NCBI GenBank assembly: GCA_934716785.1
Contig: CAKUYM010000021.1
Location: 1 to 27,128 of the forward strand
DNA: 27,128 nt
Direction of reading: 5' to 3'
DNA from: an uncultured Bacteroides sp.
GTDB taxonomy: Bacteria > Bacteroidota > Bacteroidia > Bacteroidales > Bacteroidaceae
Shown here piece after piece: positions 7,692-14,772 of this stretch. The notes beneath the pieces are model-generated. The model had not been told where the DNA came from, ran no database searches, and saw only the letters and a program-made list of their open reading frames with translations. Numbering within the stretch: the first letter of the stretch is position 1; every line of letters begins with the position of its first letter. The position numbers were made by a program, and so were the translations under genes.

Positions 7692-7741
7692 CAAAAGTAG
7701 GCTAATTCTTTTGAATATAAAATCTTATTAGGGGGACAAAA
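7692..7741 (-). promoter_or_regulatory. Promoter of the eight-gene operon with TTTTGTCCCCCT box
   Basis: On the minus strand, TACTTTTG at 7699-7692 matches the Bacteroidales -7 consensus TAnnTTTG, with a T-rich -33 region (7722-7719) 19 bases upstream. The predicted transcript starts near 7685, about 25 bases before the ATG at 7661. Upstream lies TTTTGTCCCCCT (7741-7730), centred about 50 bases before the start and exactly 30 bases from the -7 box. That is a typical activator position. Confidence 0.7.
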
Positions 7742-8101
7742 AATAAAATTTATAAATGGATGTATTTTATTGATTCATTGTTTGTTATCTATTGTGAACT
7801 TTGGCCGAATTGAAATTTGGGTAGACAAAGCATAAAATTAGAGTTGCCATCATTCGCATTTCTGATGCTCTTTCTTGGTATTCCTTATGTTGTTATTGCT
7901 CTTTTTTATCCTTTGGAGTGAAGGTCAAATTGGCGAAGAACTATCTTCTTTGAATGGAAGAGCCATGAGGAATAAGTATGATATTTTGTTAATTCTATCC
8001 CATTTAATCTTTTTTGTGATTCTTCGATGTGGGGTTAAGCCCTTTTGAAGTGTATTTAGGTAAAGGGGGAATTAATGTCAATTCCTTAAAAGAATAATGC
8101 T
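7742..8101. other. Intergenic region with short membrane-helix-like reading frames
   Basis: This 360-base stretch lies between the operon promoter and the HTH regulator. It holds no ordinary gene. Two plus-strand stretches would encode hydrophobic helices. One ends at about 7918 and contains FLMLFLGIPYVVIALFYPLE without an ATG. The other is a 27-residue frame at 7965-8048 (ATG to TGA) with LLILSHLIFFVIL. They may be remnants of the membrane part of a larger sensor whose coiled-coil and HTH part survives at 8102, or chance. The regulator's own promoter could not be identified with confidence. Confidence 0.3.
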
Positions 8102-8611
8102 ATGGAACAATTGGAGAATTTGGAAGAGAAAAACACTCGGTTGGAAGAAAAAGTATCCAAGTTTATAAAGCTTTTGGAAGAAAAGGATGCGTTAAATCAG
8201 GATTTGCTAAACCGTAATCGTGAGCTAAAAGCAAAGTTCGATTCCTATTTAAAAATAAAAAATGAGTTTGAAGAGGATGAATCCTTTTTAATAATCGGCT
8301 TGGAACTGTTGTCGCTCTTAAAGAAGCGTAGGTATGGTCCATTTAAAGATGAGGCACATTGGCTGCTGCTATATGCTGCTATAGATCTGCTTTATGGGGA
8401 TATAAGTAGCGTAGTCGGATTGGCAGGTTTAACATCTCAAGAGACGAAAGTTTGTTATCTGACTTATGTTGGATTGAATAATTCAGAACAGGCTGAAATA
8501 TTGGTTGTCGAAGTAAATTCGATCAAAAGGTACAAAAATAGGATAAAGAAAAAGTTGAATGTTGATGGAAAGACACCACTGGCTGTCTACCTGTCTTCCT
8601 TATCCGGATAA
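8102..8611 (+). CDS. Coiled-coil protein with C-terminal LuxR-type HTH; probable regulator of the operon
   Basis: This 169-residue cytoplasmic protein begins with a heptad-rich coiled coil (about residues 1-57, Leu/Glu/Lys-rich). A helical middle segment follows (60-100), then a LuxR/GerE-like helix-turn-helix. The HTH runs from LTSQETKVCYLTYVGLNNSE into the recognition helix region VNSIKRYKNRIKKKLNV (138-154), the pattern seen at the C-terminus of Bacteroides TPR/coiled-coil/LuxR sensor proteins. There are no TPRs and no membrane helix here, so it is either a compact form or the surviving 3' part of a larger sensor. It is divergent from the eight-gene operon and flanked on both sides by TTTTGTCCCCCT boxes facing outward, which makes it the best candidate to bind them. 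Confidence 0.75.
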   Translation: MEQLENLEEKNTRLEEKVSKFIKLLEEKDALNQDLLNRNRELKAKFDSYLKIKNEFEEDESFLIIGLELLSLLKKRRYGPFKDEAHWLLLYAAIDLLYGDISSVVGLAGLTSQETKVCYLTYVGLNNSEQAEILVVEVNSIKRYKNRIKKKLNVDGKTPLAVYLSSLSG

Positions 8612-8671
8612 GATGCATAGTAGCTAAATTGCATATAATGAGTGAGATAGTAGCTTAATGTCTTCCTCCGG

Positions 8672-8721
8672 TTTTGTCCCCCTGAAAAGCTTGTGAGATA
8701 TAAAAAAGAGCCTTATATTTG
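8672..8721 (+). promoter_or_regulatory. Second TTTTGTCCCCCT box and TAnnTTTG promoter, facing right
   Basis: TTTTGTCCCCCT at 8672-8683 is identical to the box of the peptide operon promoter. It is followed after exactly 30 bases by TATATTTG (8714-8721), a perfect TAnnTTTG -7 box. Box, orientation relative to its promoter, and spacing are the same as in the left copy. A transcript would begin near 8728. Confidence 0.6.
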
Positions 8722-8797
8722 GCACGATAGTATAGGAAAGTCTGACAAGGGAAGAGACAGGATACAAGAAATGTTGAAACAATTAGAGCCGTCATAA
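8693..8797 (+). pseudogene. Short unrecognised reading frame, possible gene remnant
   Basis: A GTG-started frame of 34 codons contains KEPYIWHDS and ends in MLKQLEPS at TAA 8795-8797. The frame stays open further upstream, through the right-hand box, without an ATG. The protein-like composition suggests the 3' end of a lost gene, but I do not recognise the family. The stop lies inside the left half of a perfect hairpin. The promoter box TATATTTG lies inside the frame, so the same bases may instead specify a short RNA. Confidence 0.3.
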
Positions 8798-8809
8798 AAA
8801 CGGCTCTAA
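8783..8809. terminator. Perfect 10-base-pair hairpin
   Basis: TTAGAGCCGT (8783-8792) and its exact complement (8800-8809) flank a 7-base loop CATAAAA. No T-run follows on the plus strand; on the minus strand a weak TTGTTTC follows. It would end a transcript of about 80 bases started from the promoter at 8714-8721, or be the old terminator of a deleted gene. Confidence 0.5.
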
Positions 8810-8864
8810 CACTACAAGGCTGCACAGCTTGAAGTTATCGCGCCTTTTCGGTCCTTCCTTGTGA

Positions 8865-9101
8865 TTGCAAAGATACAATTATTTGTGTGATAAGCTCCAT
8901 TATCCCTATGAAATGCCGGAGGGGTGGACATGGACAACAATAGAAGAAGTTTGTTCTAAAATAGGTTCAGGAAGCACGCCTAAAGGAAGTAACTATTCAA
9001 AAGAAGGTATTCCATTCTTTCGTTCACAAAACATATATAACTCTGGCATCGTTCTATCTGATATAAAATACATATCAGATGAAGTTCACCAATCTATGTG
9101 A
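8865..9101 (+). pseudogene. Type I restriction specificity subunit fragment (HsdS)
   Basis: About 78 residues match the beginning of an HsdS target-recognition domain: MPEGWTWTTIEEVCSKIGSG, then STPKG and GIPFFRSQNI. HsdS chooses the DNA target of a type I restriction-modification complex and is normally about 400 residues. Here the frame stops at TGA 9099-9101 soon after DIKYISDEVHQSM, and the following DNA does not continue the domain in any frame I checked. The apparent TTG start at 8865 lies in AT-rich DNA and is not a credible start. No hsdM or hsdR is in the window, so this is a relic of a restriction island. Confidence 0.8.
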
Positions 9102-9427
9102 ATTACAGCAAAAACTACAAGTGAAATACCACAAAAGACGGTAACAAACATGCGCAAAAGTTAGTTACGAAATAGCACAATTCTTAGTATTAAAAAACCA
9201 GACCATCAATGATATTACTATGTTTATAGACTCCTTGTCGTGAACAGCACCTCATGGCATTTGATGTAAAAGGCAATAGTCAACTTCTCGCCAAATATGT
9301 CAGAAGATGCTTCCCAAGTGAGTTCAGATGCTCACACACCTCTTTAACACTTAAAACTTTTTCCATTTTGCTTGAATTACATATCTTTACATTCATAAAA
9401 GGTTGAATATAAAAAATGATTATGTTT
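9102..9427. other. Non-coding debris between hsdS fragment and GH31 pseudogene
   Basis: There is no intact gene. A 38-residue minus-strand frame at 9280-9396 contains MEKVLSVKEVCEHLNSLGKH, which resembles the first residues of some Bacteroides AraC-type regulators, but it stops at once and is not followed by any recognisable domain. I see no repeats and no convincing TAnnTTTG promoter for the GH31 remnant. Confidence 0.35.
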
Positions 9428-10760
9428 ATGAAAACTTTATTATATCTACTGTTTGGTGCATTGCCATTGTGTATTTGTATGTCATGCGGCTTTTCTGCGG
9501 ATGGCAGTAATTCTTACTCCCGGGAAGGCCAGGGAGTATGGAAATTGTCAGTCGGAAAACCGGAACGGACCAATCTGCTGAGTTTGCTGGAGACAACGCC
9601 AAACTGGAAAGCTATCGAGGAGATCGGGGATGCGGAGCTTCCGATAAATTGGCAGGAAATTGACATGAAAGTTGTGGATGGAAAGACGTATGTCCGCTTC
9701 CCGCTTGAAAAAGATGAGAAGATATTTGGATTGGGCCTGAATTTTAAAACGGTAGAGCAGCGTGGCAGGGTTATGCGTTTGCATGTAGATCATTACGGTG
9801 GAAGTGACAATGGGCGTACTCATGCCCCGGTTCCGTTTTTTATTTCCAGTAAAGGTTATGGGGCATTGATCAATTCCGCGAGGTATATTGATGTCTGGGC
9901 CGGGACAGGTGTAAGAAAAGATAGTAAGAACCAGCCTGTGGCGAGGGATCGCAATACCGATCCTCAATGGACAGCGAAGCCCTATTCTGACAATTTGGAG
10001 TTCTTAATTCCGGCAGAAGGAGTGGAGATTCTTCTTTTCACCGTTGGCAATGCTAAACGCTTGGGCTGATGGTACCAAACCATGGTCTTTTTCAGATGTG
10101 TCGGAGGATGTCTATAAAATAGCTTCATTAAGAATGCAGTTGCTACCTTATCTGTATACAGCTTTTGCCGATTATGCTTTTAAAGGGATTCCGCCGGTTA
10201 GAGCCATGAATTTGGAAGACGGGTATGTTGTAACAGACTCAGTGTCTACCGTTTCTTTTGATGGAACGGATAATCCGTATGCGTTGGCTATGCGGCAAGA
10301 AGTAAAAGACCAGTTTATGGTTGGTGAGTGCCTGTTGGTCGCTCCCCTGTTTGCGGGAGAAAAAGAGCGTAAAGTAATCTTGCCTCAAGGGAAATGGTTT
10401 GATTTCTATACTGGAGAGTTTGTAGGTGAAGGAGAGGTCATTACGGTACGACCGGGGCTTGATAAAATACCGGTTTTCGTAAAAGATGGCGGGATTGTTC
10501 CAATGTATCCTCCTATTTGCCAAATTGATAAAGAGAAACATCCTGTGGAAATTCGACATTATGGTAGTTTGCCTTCTATTTATGAGTTATATGATGATGA
10601 TGGTGAAACTTATGACTATGAGAAGGGAGAATTTACAAGGGTCAAGATAAGAGTAGAGGTTGATAGCACCGGAAATAAAAAGGGGCATATAATAATACCG
10701 GAAGGTAAGAAATTATGGTCGATCGGAGACTGTACTTTTAATTTTATGGATATAGATTGA
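9428..10760 (+). pseudogene. GH31 glycoside hydrolase with catalytic barrel deleted and frame shifted
   Basis: Two reading frames are the two ends of one GH31 (alpha-glucosidase/alpha-xylosidase family) gene. The first part, from ATG 9428 to TGA 10069, has a lipoprotein-like signal (Cys20 in CMSC) and the GH31 N-terminal beta-sandwich, including KIFGLGLNF and PVPFFISSKGYGALIN, up to GVEILLF. The second part runs in another frame to TGA at 10760. It has LAMLNAWADGTKPWSF, RMQLLPYLYTAF, GIPPVRAM and the C-terminal beta domains with VGECLLVAPL and ILPQGKWFDFYTG. Some 350 residues, holding the (beta/alpha)8 barrel with nucleophile and acid/base Asp, are missing. The junction lies near 10031-10039, where both halves read Phe-rich codons. 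The product cannot be active. Confidence 0.9.
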
Positions 10761-10845
10761 TTAGTACACTAACGCGTATTTTTGATATTCATTTCTCATG
10801 TTCTCATTATTTTGATGTAAACGGCAGATAATTAACTATATAGAT

Positions 10846-10881
10846 AATGAGAAATACCTCCTCAAAATGGTATTTCTCATT
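10846..10881. terminator. 13-base-pair hairpin after the GH31 remnant
   Basis: AATGAGAAATACC (10846-10858) pairs perfectly with 10869-10881 around a 10-base loop, followed by GTTTTATC on the plus strand. It lies in the left arm of the inverted repeat; the outer eight pairs are also kept at the equivalent place in the right arm (11398-11431). It probably served as terminator for GH31 or is an internal structure of the repeat element. Confidence 0.55.
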
Positions 10882-11031
10882 GTTTTATCAGAAAAAGCCG
10901 TCTAAATCATCCATCTCTCATACTCGCCTGATTCATTTCAAATGTTCACTTCATGTCTTATCATTGCAATTCTGATTGCAGTTATAGTTGCAACTCTGAT
11001 TGAATGCTGATTGATATGTCATGTATCCGAT

Positions 11032-11097
11032 ATCATCGTGTCATTCAGCCTTTATCGTCGTGCCATTCAGCCTTTATCACCATATCATTTAGGCTTC
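11032..11097. repeat. Three tandem 22-base repeats (type A)
   Basis: Units 11032-11053, 11054-11075 and 11076-11097 follow head to tail without gap. Units 1 and 2 share ATCrTCGTGyCATTCAGCCT and differ at two positions; unit 3 is more diverged (ATCACCATATCATTTAGGCT). They are the first block of the 22-base-period region inside the inverted-repeat structure. A weaker pair with a 24-base period (TTGCAAyTCTGATTG at 10964 and 10988) lies just upstream. Confidence 0.8.
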
Positions 11098-11104
11098 ATT
11101 TCAT

Positions 11105-11192
11105 TCGTTCCACTACAGTGCACAGATCGTTGCACTCCGGTGAACAGTTCGTTGCACTGTAGTGCACAGATCGTTCCACTATAGTGCAACGG
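11105..11192. repeat. Four tandem 22-base repeats with a palindromic core (type B)
   Basis: Units 11105-11126, 11127-11148, 11149-11170 and 11171-11192 each begin TCGTTsCACT and carry a CACTnnAGTG palindrome (CACTCCGGTG in unit 2). The 22-base period is two helical turns, so the palindromes all face the same side of the DNA. That is what an operator or iteron-like array would look like. They are contiguous, without spacers, so this is not a CRISPR array. Confidence 0.85.
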
Positions 11193-11598
11193 TTGTGATA
11201 TAGCTTCAATGAAACGATGATACCTATAGGATAACATGTCAATACTTGCTTGCTATTGTGCGGATGATAGCTTGCTAATGCATGAAGTAAGGCTATCCAA
11301 GGTATGGGGAATGAGAGAGGAGCGATGGTGAACAATGAGAAATACATAAAAGTGCCATGAGAGATGGATGATTTTAATGTCTTTATGCGGGAAAATGATG
11401 AGAAATGTCGTTTGGAAGATCTGTTTCTCATTATGCAAATATTTAATTATCTGCTGCTTACCTCAAAATGATGAGAACATGAGAAATGATTTCTTTAAAT
11501 CCTTCTTAGTGGCTTGTGTGTAGATGTATCCGCGATGTAGCCTTCTCCTTGTTCGAGCGATAAAATGGCAGCTTTTGCAAGAGTAAAGCAAAAAAACT
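11193..11598. other. Gene-free region between 22-base repeats and mscS promoter
   Basis: No gene is supported. The region contains the right arm of the large inverted repeat (to 11488) and then about 110 bases of AT-rich leader DNA before the mscS promoter. The minus-strand open frames here are made of repeat sequence, lack any domain, and are not genes. Confidence 0.6.
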
Positions 11599-11629
11599 TT
11601 TAAATTTGCTGAAAACAATATAACTTTGC
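11599..11629 (+). promoter_or_regulatory. Probable mscS promoter
   Basis: TAACTTTG at 11622-11629 is a perfect TAnnTTTG -7 box, with TTTT at 11599-11602, 19 bases upstream, as a -33 element. Transcription would start near 11636, leaving a leader of about 60 bases. Confidence 0.6.
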
Positions 11630-11695
11630 CATTCACTTATTGGATTCGCCAAACAACGATTTATTCATTATTAATATATTAATACATTTCAAATT

Positions 11696-12604
11696 ATGCT
11701 ACTATTATTTCAAGCGGCAGCGACATTGGCTGCGGACTCTGCGCAAGTGGCCATAGAGGATTTTAAACAAGCTATAGAAAATGCCGAAGGCTTGGACAAA
11801 ATTTCATTAGTAACCCAGCAGTTGGTAGACTTCGGTGTCCGTGCCGGAGAACGTATCTTGATAGCGGTAATCGTCTTTGTGGTAGGACGTTTCCTTATTT
11901 CGATGCTGAACAAATTTATCCGGCGGCTTTTGGACAAGCGGAAGGTTGATGTGAGTATCAAGACTTTTATCAAGAGTCTGGTAAATATTCTGCTGACTGT
12001 CCTGTTGATTATATCCGTTGTCGGTGCATTGGGGGTTGAAACTACTTCTTTCGCAGCTTTGCTGGCATCTGCCGGTGTGGCTGTCGGTATGGCTTTGTCC
12101 GGCAATTTGCAAAACTTCGCCGGCGGACTGATTGTGTTGCTGTTCAAACCTTATAAGGTGGGCGACTGGATTGAAAGTCAGGGAGTGTCCGGTACAGTGA
12201 AAGAGATACAGATATTCCACACGATTCTGACTACGGGGGATAATAAGACGATTTATGTACCGAACGGTGCTATGAGTAGCGGGGTTGTGACCAATTATAA
12301 CACGCAGGCTACTCGCCGCGTGGAGTGGATTGTCGGCATCGACTATGGTGAAGACTATGACAAGGTGCAGCAGATAGTACGTGATATATTGGCTGCCGAT
12401 TCGCGTATCTTGAACGATCCCGCTCCGTTTGTGGCTCTTCATGCATTGGATGCCAGCAGCGTGAATGTGATAGCTCGCGTATGGGTGAACAATGGAGATT
12501 ATTGGGGTGTGTACTTTGATATCAATAAGGCCATCTACGAAACCTTCAATGAAAAAGGTATCAATTTCCCGTATCCGCAACTTACTGTACATCAAGGCAA
12601 TTGA
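11696..12604 (+). CDS. mscS: Small-conductance mechanosensitive channel, MscS family
   Basis: This 302-residue inner-membrane channel opens on membrane tension and releases solutes after osmotic downshock. Three hydrophobic spans are visible (about 53-71, 93-113 and 118-150). The last is the pore helix, with the Gly/Ala packing pattern AGVAVGMALSGNLQNFAGGL, then LLFKPYKVGDWIE, the start of the cytoplasmic beta domain. VPNGAMSSGVVTNY is the conserved VPN element. Length is close to the usual 286-300. The N-terminal 50 residues are hydrophilic and helical with an Ala-rich start. It stands alone, with its own promoter upstream and a strong bidirectional terminator behind. Confidence 0.93.
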   Translation: MLLLFQAAATLAADSAQVAIEDFKQAIENAEGLDKISLVTQQLVDFGVRAGERILIAVIVFVVGRFLISMLNKFIRRLLDKRKVDVSIKTFIKSLVNILLTVLLIISVVGALGVETTSFAALLASAGVAVGMALSGNLQNFAGGLIVLLFKPYKVGDWIESQGVSGTVKEIQIFHTILTTGDNKTIYVPNGAMSSGVVTNYNTQATRRVEWIVGIDYGEDYDKVQQIVRDILAADSRILNDPAPFVALHALDASSVNVIARVWVNNGDYWGVYFDINKAIYETFNEKGINFPYPQLTVHQGN

Positions 12605-12676
12605 TTGCCGCATAAGCGCGTAATAAAAACATAGGTGCGTATAAATTCGGTACGTATAAAAACATAGGTACCTGAT

Positions 12677-12720
12677 AAAAAGAGAGAGAGCCTGCTTTCG
12701 TAGAGGCTCTCTCTCTTTTT
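12677..12720. terminator. Strong bidirectional terminator between mscS and metY
   Basis: A perfect 17-base-pair stem (12677-12693 with 12704-12720) with a 10-base loop has AAAAA at its base on one side and TTTTT on the other. It therefore functions as a Rho-independent terminator in both directions for the convergent genes. A second small stem (12722-12729 with 12735-12742) adjoins it on the metY side. Confidence 0.9.
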
Positions 12721-12792
12721 ACTTACTTTGTTTTAAAGTAAGAATCTGTCAGGGGTAATTATAATTATCGCATGAACAGCTCATTCTTGTCT

Positions 12793-14079
12793 TTAGATTT
12801 TGGCAAGAGCCTGTTCCAAGTCGGCAATCAAATCATCAATGTGCTCTGTTCCGATAGATAAGCGGACAGTGCCCGGATAAATCTCTTGCTCGGCAAGTTC
12901 CTGCTCGTTAAGCTGTGAGTGGGTGGTACTTGCAGGATGGATTACCAATGATTTCACATCAGCCACATTGGCAAGCAGAGAGAATATCTCCAAGCTATCG
13001 ATGAAACGGTGTGCCTCTTCTTGTCCGCCTTTTACTTCGAAGGTGAAGATAGAGCCGGCACCGTTAGGGAAGTAACGCTGATATAGTGCATGGTCGGGAT
13101 GATTGGGCAAAGACGGATGATTCACCTTTTTCACTTTCGGATGATTGTTTAAGAAATCGACTACCTTCAGTGCGTTTTCCACATGACGTTCTACACGCAA
13201 TGACAATGTCTCAAGTCCTTGCAGCAGGATGAAAGCGTTGAACGGGCTGATAGCGGCTCCGGTATCACGCAGCAGGATGGCACGGATGCGGACAACATAA
13301 GCTGCCGGGCCGGCGGCATCAACGAAACGTACGCCATGATAGGAAGGATCCGGCTCCGTGAGCTGTGGGAATTTGCCGGAAGCCACCCAGTCGAACTTAC
13401 CGGAATCAACGATAACTCCGCCTAATGACGAGCCGTGTCCTCCGATGAATTTCGTTGCGGAATGTACCACGATATCTGCTCCATGCTCGATGGGGCGAAT
13501 CAGGTAGGGAGTGCCGAACGTGTTGTCGATAATCAACGGAATTTTATGACGGTGAGCGATTTCGGCTACGGCTTCTATATCGATGATATTGGAATTCGGG
13601 TTGCCTAATGTCTCGATAAACACCGCTTTGGTATTTTCTTGAATAGCTTTTTCAAAGTTGGACAGGTCACTCGGATCCACAAAAGTCGTCGTGACACCAT
13701 AAGTAGGTAGCGTATGTGCCAGCAAGTTATAGCTTCCACCATAGATAGTCTTGGCTGCAACAATATGATCGCCAGCGCGAGTGATATTCTCAAAAGCATA
13801 GGTGATGGCTGCCGCACCGGAAGCCACTGCCAAGCCGGCTACTCCGCCTTCAAGGGCTGCTACGCGTTGCTCAAATACTCCTTGCGTGGAGTTTGTCAGA
13901 CGACCATAGATGTTTCCCGGATCTTGCAGGCCGAAGCGTGCGGCTGCATGGGCGGAATTGTGAAATACATAAGACGTGGTCTGATAGATAGGTACTGCGC
14001 GGGCGTCTGTTGCCGGGTCTGCCTGTTCCTGTCCTACATGTAGCTGTAAAGTCTCGAAGTGTAAATTCTTTGTTGCCAT
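12793..14079 (-). CDS. metY: O-acetylhomoserine sulfhydrylase (Cys/Met metabolism PLP enzyme)
   Basis: This 428-residue cytoplasmic enzyme of the Cys/Met metabolism PLP family probably makes homocysteine (or methionine) from O-acetylhomoserine and sulfide. The long form, over 420 residues, with [11 protein letters not shown] (55-65) and an insertion around PDPSYHG is typical of MetY as opposed to shorter MetB/MetC. The PLP lysine is Lys210 in [13 protein letters not shown], and the PLP-binding Asp is in [17 protein letters not shown]-like and [18 protein letters not shown] elements complete the C-terminal domain. It is divergent from an Lrp/AsnC-type regulator 176 bases away that may control it. 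The exact thiol donor cannot be told from sequence. Confidence 0.92.
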   Translation of the reverse strand: MATKNLHFETLQLHVGQEQADPATDARAVPIYQTTSYVFHNSAHAAARFGLQDPGNIYGRLTNSTQGVFEQRVAALEGGVAGLAVASGAAAITYAFENITRAGDHIVAAKTIYGGSYNLLAHTLPTYGVTTTFVDPSDLSNFEKAIQENTKAVFIETLGNPNSNIIDIEAVAEIAHRHKIPLIIDNTFGTPYLIRPIEHGADIVVHSATKFIGGHGSSLGGVIVDSGKFDWVASGKFPQLTEPDPSYHGVRFVDAAGPAAYVVRIRAILLRDTGAAISPFNAFILLQGLETLSLRVERHVENALKVVDFLNNHPKVKKVNHPSLPNHPDHALYQRYFPNGAGSIFTFEVKGGQEEAHRFIDSLEIFSLLANVADVKSLVIHPASTTHSQLNEQELAEQEIYPGTVRLSIGTEHIDDLIADLEQALAKI

Positions 14080-14122
14080 AATCGTATGTTTTTTTAAGTT
14101 TAATAATCGTTTTATTTTCTTG

Positions 14123-14153
14123 CAAAGTTATGCTGTGTGGAGTTATCGAACAA
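14123..14153 (-). promoter_or_regulatory. Probable metY promoter
   Basis: On the minus strand TAACTTTG (14130-14123) fits TAnnTTTG, with a CTTGT element 19 bases upstream as a weak -33. The predicted leader is about 35 bases. Confidence 0.55.
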
Positions 14154-14181
14154 GATATGATGAAAATATAGAAAATAATAC

Positions 14182-14189
14182 TATTTTTG
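14182..14189 (+). promoter_or_regulatory. Probable -7 box of the Lrp/AsnC gene
   Basis: TATTTTTG at 14182-14189 matches TAnnTTTG, though no clear -33 element is visible. It overlaps the upstream TTG that would otherwise extend the regulator frame, supporting ATG 14256 as the real start. Confidence 0.45.
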
Positions 14190-14255
14190 TGTCGTCATAT
14201 AGAAATAGTGATTTATTTCAGTGTTGAAATTTGCCTTTTAAAAGAATATTATTCT

Positions 14256-14726
14256 ATGACCGCATTGGAGAAATTGGATAAAGTGGATTTGCAGATACTC
14301 CGTACTTTGCAAGAGAATGCCCGCCTGACCACCAAAGAGCTGGCTGCGCGGGTGAGTTTGTCATCAACCCCTGTGTTCGAACGCCTCAAACGGCTTGAGA
14401 GCGGCGGGTATATAAAGAAGTATATCGCCGTACTTGATGCGGAAAAACTGAATCAGGGATTTGTCGTGTTTTGCAGTGTGAAACTTCGGCGGCTGAACAG
14501 GGATATCGCAGCCGAATTTACACGAATCGTGCAGGATATCCCCGAAGTGACCGAGTGTTATAATATATCGGGCAGTTATGACTATATGCTGAAGATTCAT
14601 GCGCCCAATATGAAATATTATCAGGAGTTTATCCTGAATGTATTGGGCACGATTGACAGTTTAGGCTCGTTGGAAAGTACCTTCGTAATGGCTGAGGTGA
14701 AGCATCAGTACGGGATACATATTTAA
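14256..14726 (+). CDS. Lrp/AsnC family transcriptional regulator
   Basis: This 156-residue DNA-binding protein has the standard Lrp/AsnC layout. The N-terminal winged HTH begins LDKVDLQILRTLQENARLTT and includes KELAARVSLSSTPVFERLKR and LESGGYIKKYIAVLD. A RAM/ligand domain follows, with VTECYNISGSYDYMLKI and a dimerisation tail LESTFVMAEVKHQYGI. I start at ATG 14256; a frame extension to 14187 runs through the promoter box and adds no domain residues. It is divergent from metY with 176 bases between, so an amino acid or sulfur signal controlling metY is a reasonable guess. The MATE gene follows 46 bases downstream with its own -7 box. Confidence 0.92.
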   Translation: MTALEKLDKVDLQILRTLQENARLTTKELAARVSLSSTPVFERLKRLESGGYIKKYIAVLDAEKLNQGFVVFCSVKLRRLNRDIAAEFTRIVQDIPEVTECYNISGSYDYMLKIHAPNMKYYQEFILNVLGTIDSLGSLESTFVMAEVKHQYGIHI

Positions 14727-14736
14727 GAATTTCTTG

Positions 14737-14744
14737 TAACTTTG
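14737..14744 (+). promoter_or_regulatory. Probable -7 box of the MATE gene
   Basis: TAACTTTG at 14737-14744 matches TAnnTTTG and lies 28 bases before the ATG at 14773. The -33 region falls in the 3' end of the Lrp gene and is weak. An AAGAGGTTGGA ribosome-binding site follows at 14761-14771. Confidence 0.5.
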
Positions 14745-14772
14745 CAGCCGATTGTAGAAAAAGAGGTTGGAA

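Larger units (their letters stand above)
10790..11488. repeat. 699-base structure with 132-base imperfect inverted arms
   Basis: Bases 10790-10921 and 11357-11488 are inverted copies that align without any gap, about 80% identical by hand count (105 of 132). Perfectly kept blocks are the outer 18 bases and the inner 18 bases at 10904-10921/11357-11374. The motif ATGAGAAA (either strand) occurs seven times, mostly within the arms, starting at 10792, 10847, 10873, 11335, 11398, 11424 and 11479. The 435-base centre contains tandem 22-base repeats and no gene. The whole lies between the GH31 remnant and mscS. It could be a MITE-like non-autonomous element or a structured intergenic repeat; I saw no clear target-site duplication. 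Confidence 0.75.

Noticed and set aside
7662..7694. TTG start for the TMTC-like gene, 11 codons upstream
   Set aside because: The TTG lies within the TACTTTTG promoter box and the extra residues are polar and unrelated to the family; ATG 7661 is preferred.
7721..8692. Invertible DNA segment bounded by the 21-base inverted copies
   Set aside because: The copies could be recombination sites, but each sits at the same distance from a -7 box and no invertase gene or known invertase site is in the window. A shared regulator box explains them better. PCR for both orientations would settle it.
9280..9396. AraC-type regulator remnant on the minus strand
   Set aside because: Only about 20 residues resemble such an N-terminus, the frame stops immediately, and no HTH can be found in any frame nearby.
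11032..11192. CRISPR array
   Set aside because: The repeat units are contiguous, 22 bases long and without unique spacers, and no cas genes are in the window.
11096..11431. Minus-strand 111-codon frame in the repeat region
   Set aside because: It is built from the 22-base repeats and the inverted-repeat arm and has no signal, domain or ribosome-binding site.
11807..12613. Long minus-strand frame opposite mscS
   Set aside because: The plus-strand MscS protein is clear; the opposite frame is His/Tyr/Gln-rich and has no recognisable domain.
14187..14255. N-terminal extension of the Lrp/AsnC regulator
   Set aside because: It starts in the predicted -7 box, and family members begin just before LDKVDLQIL; ATG 14256 is preferred.
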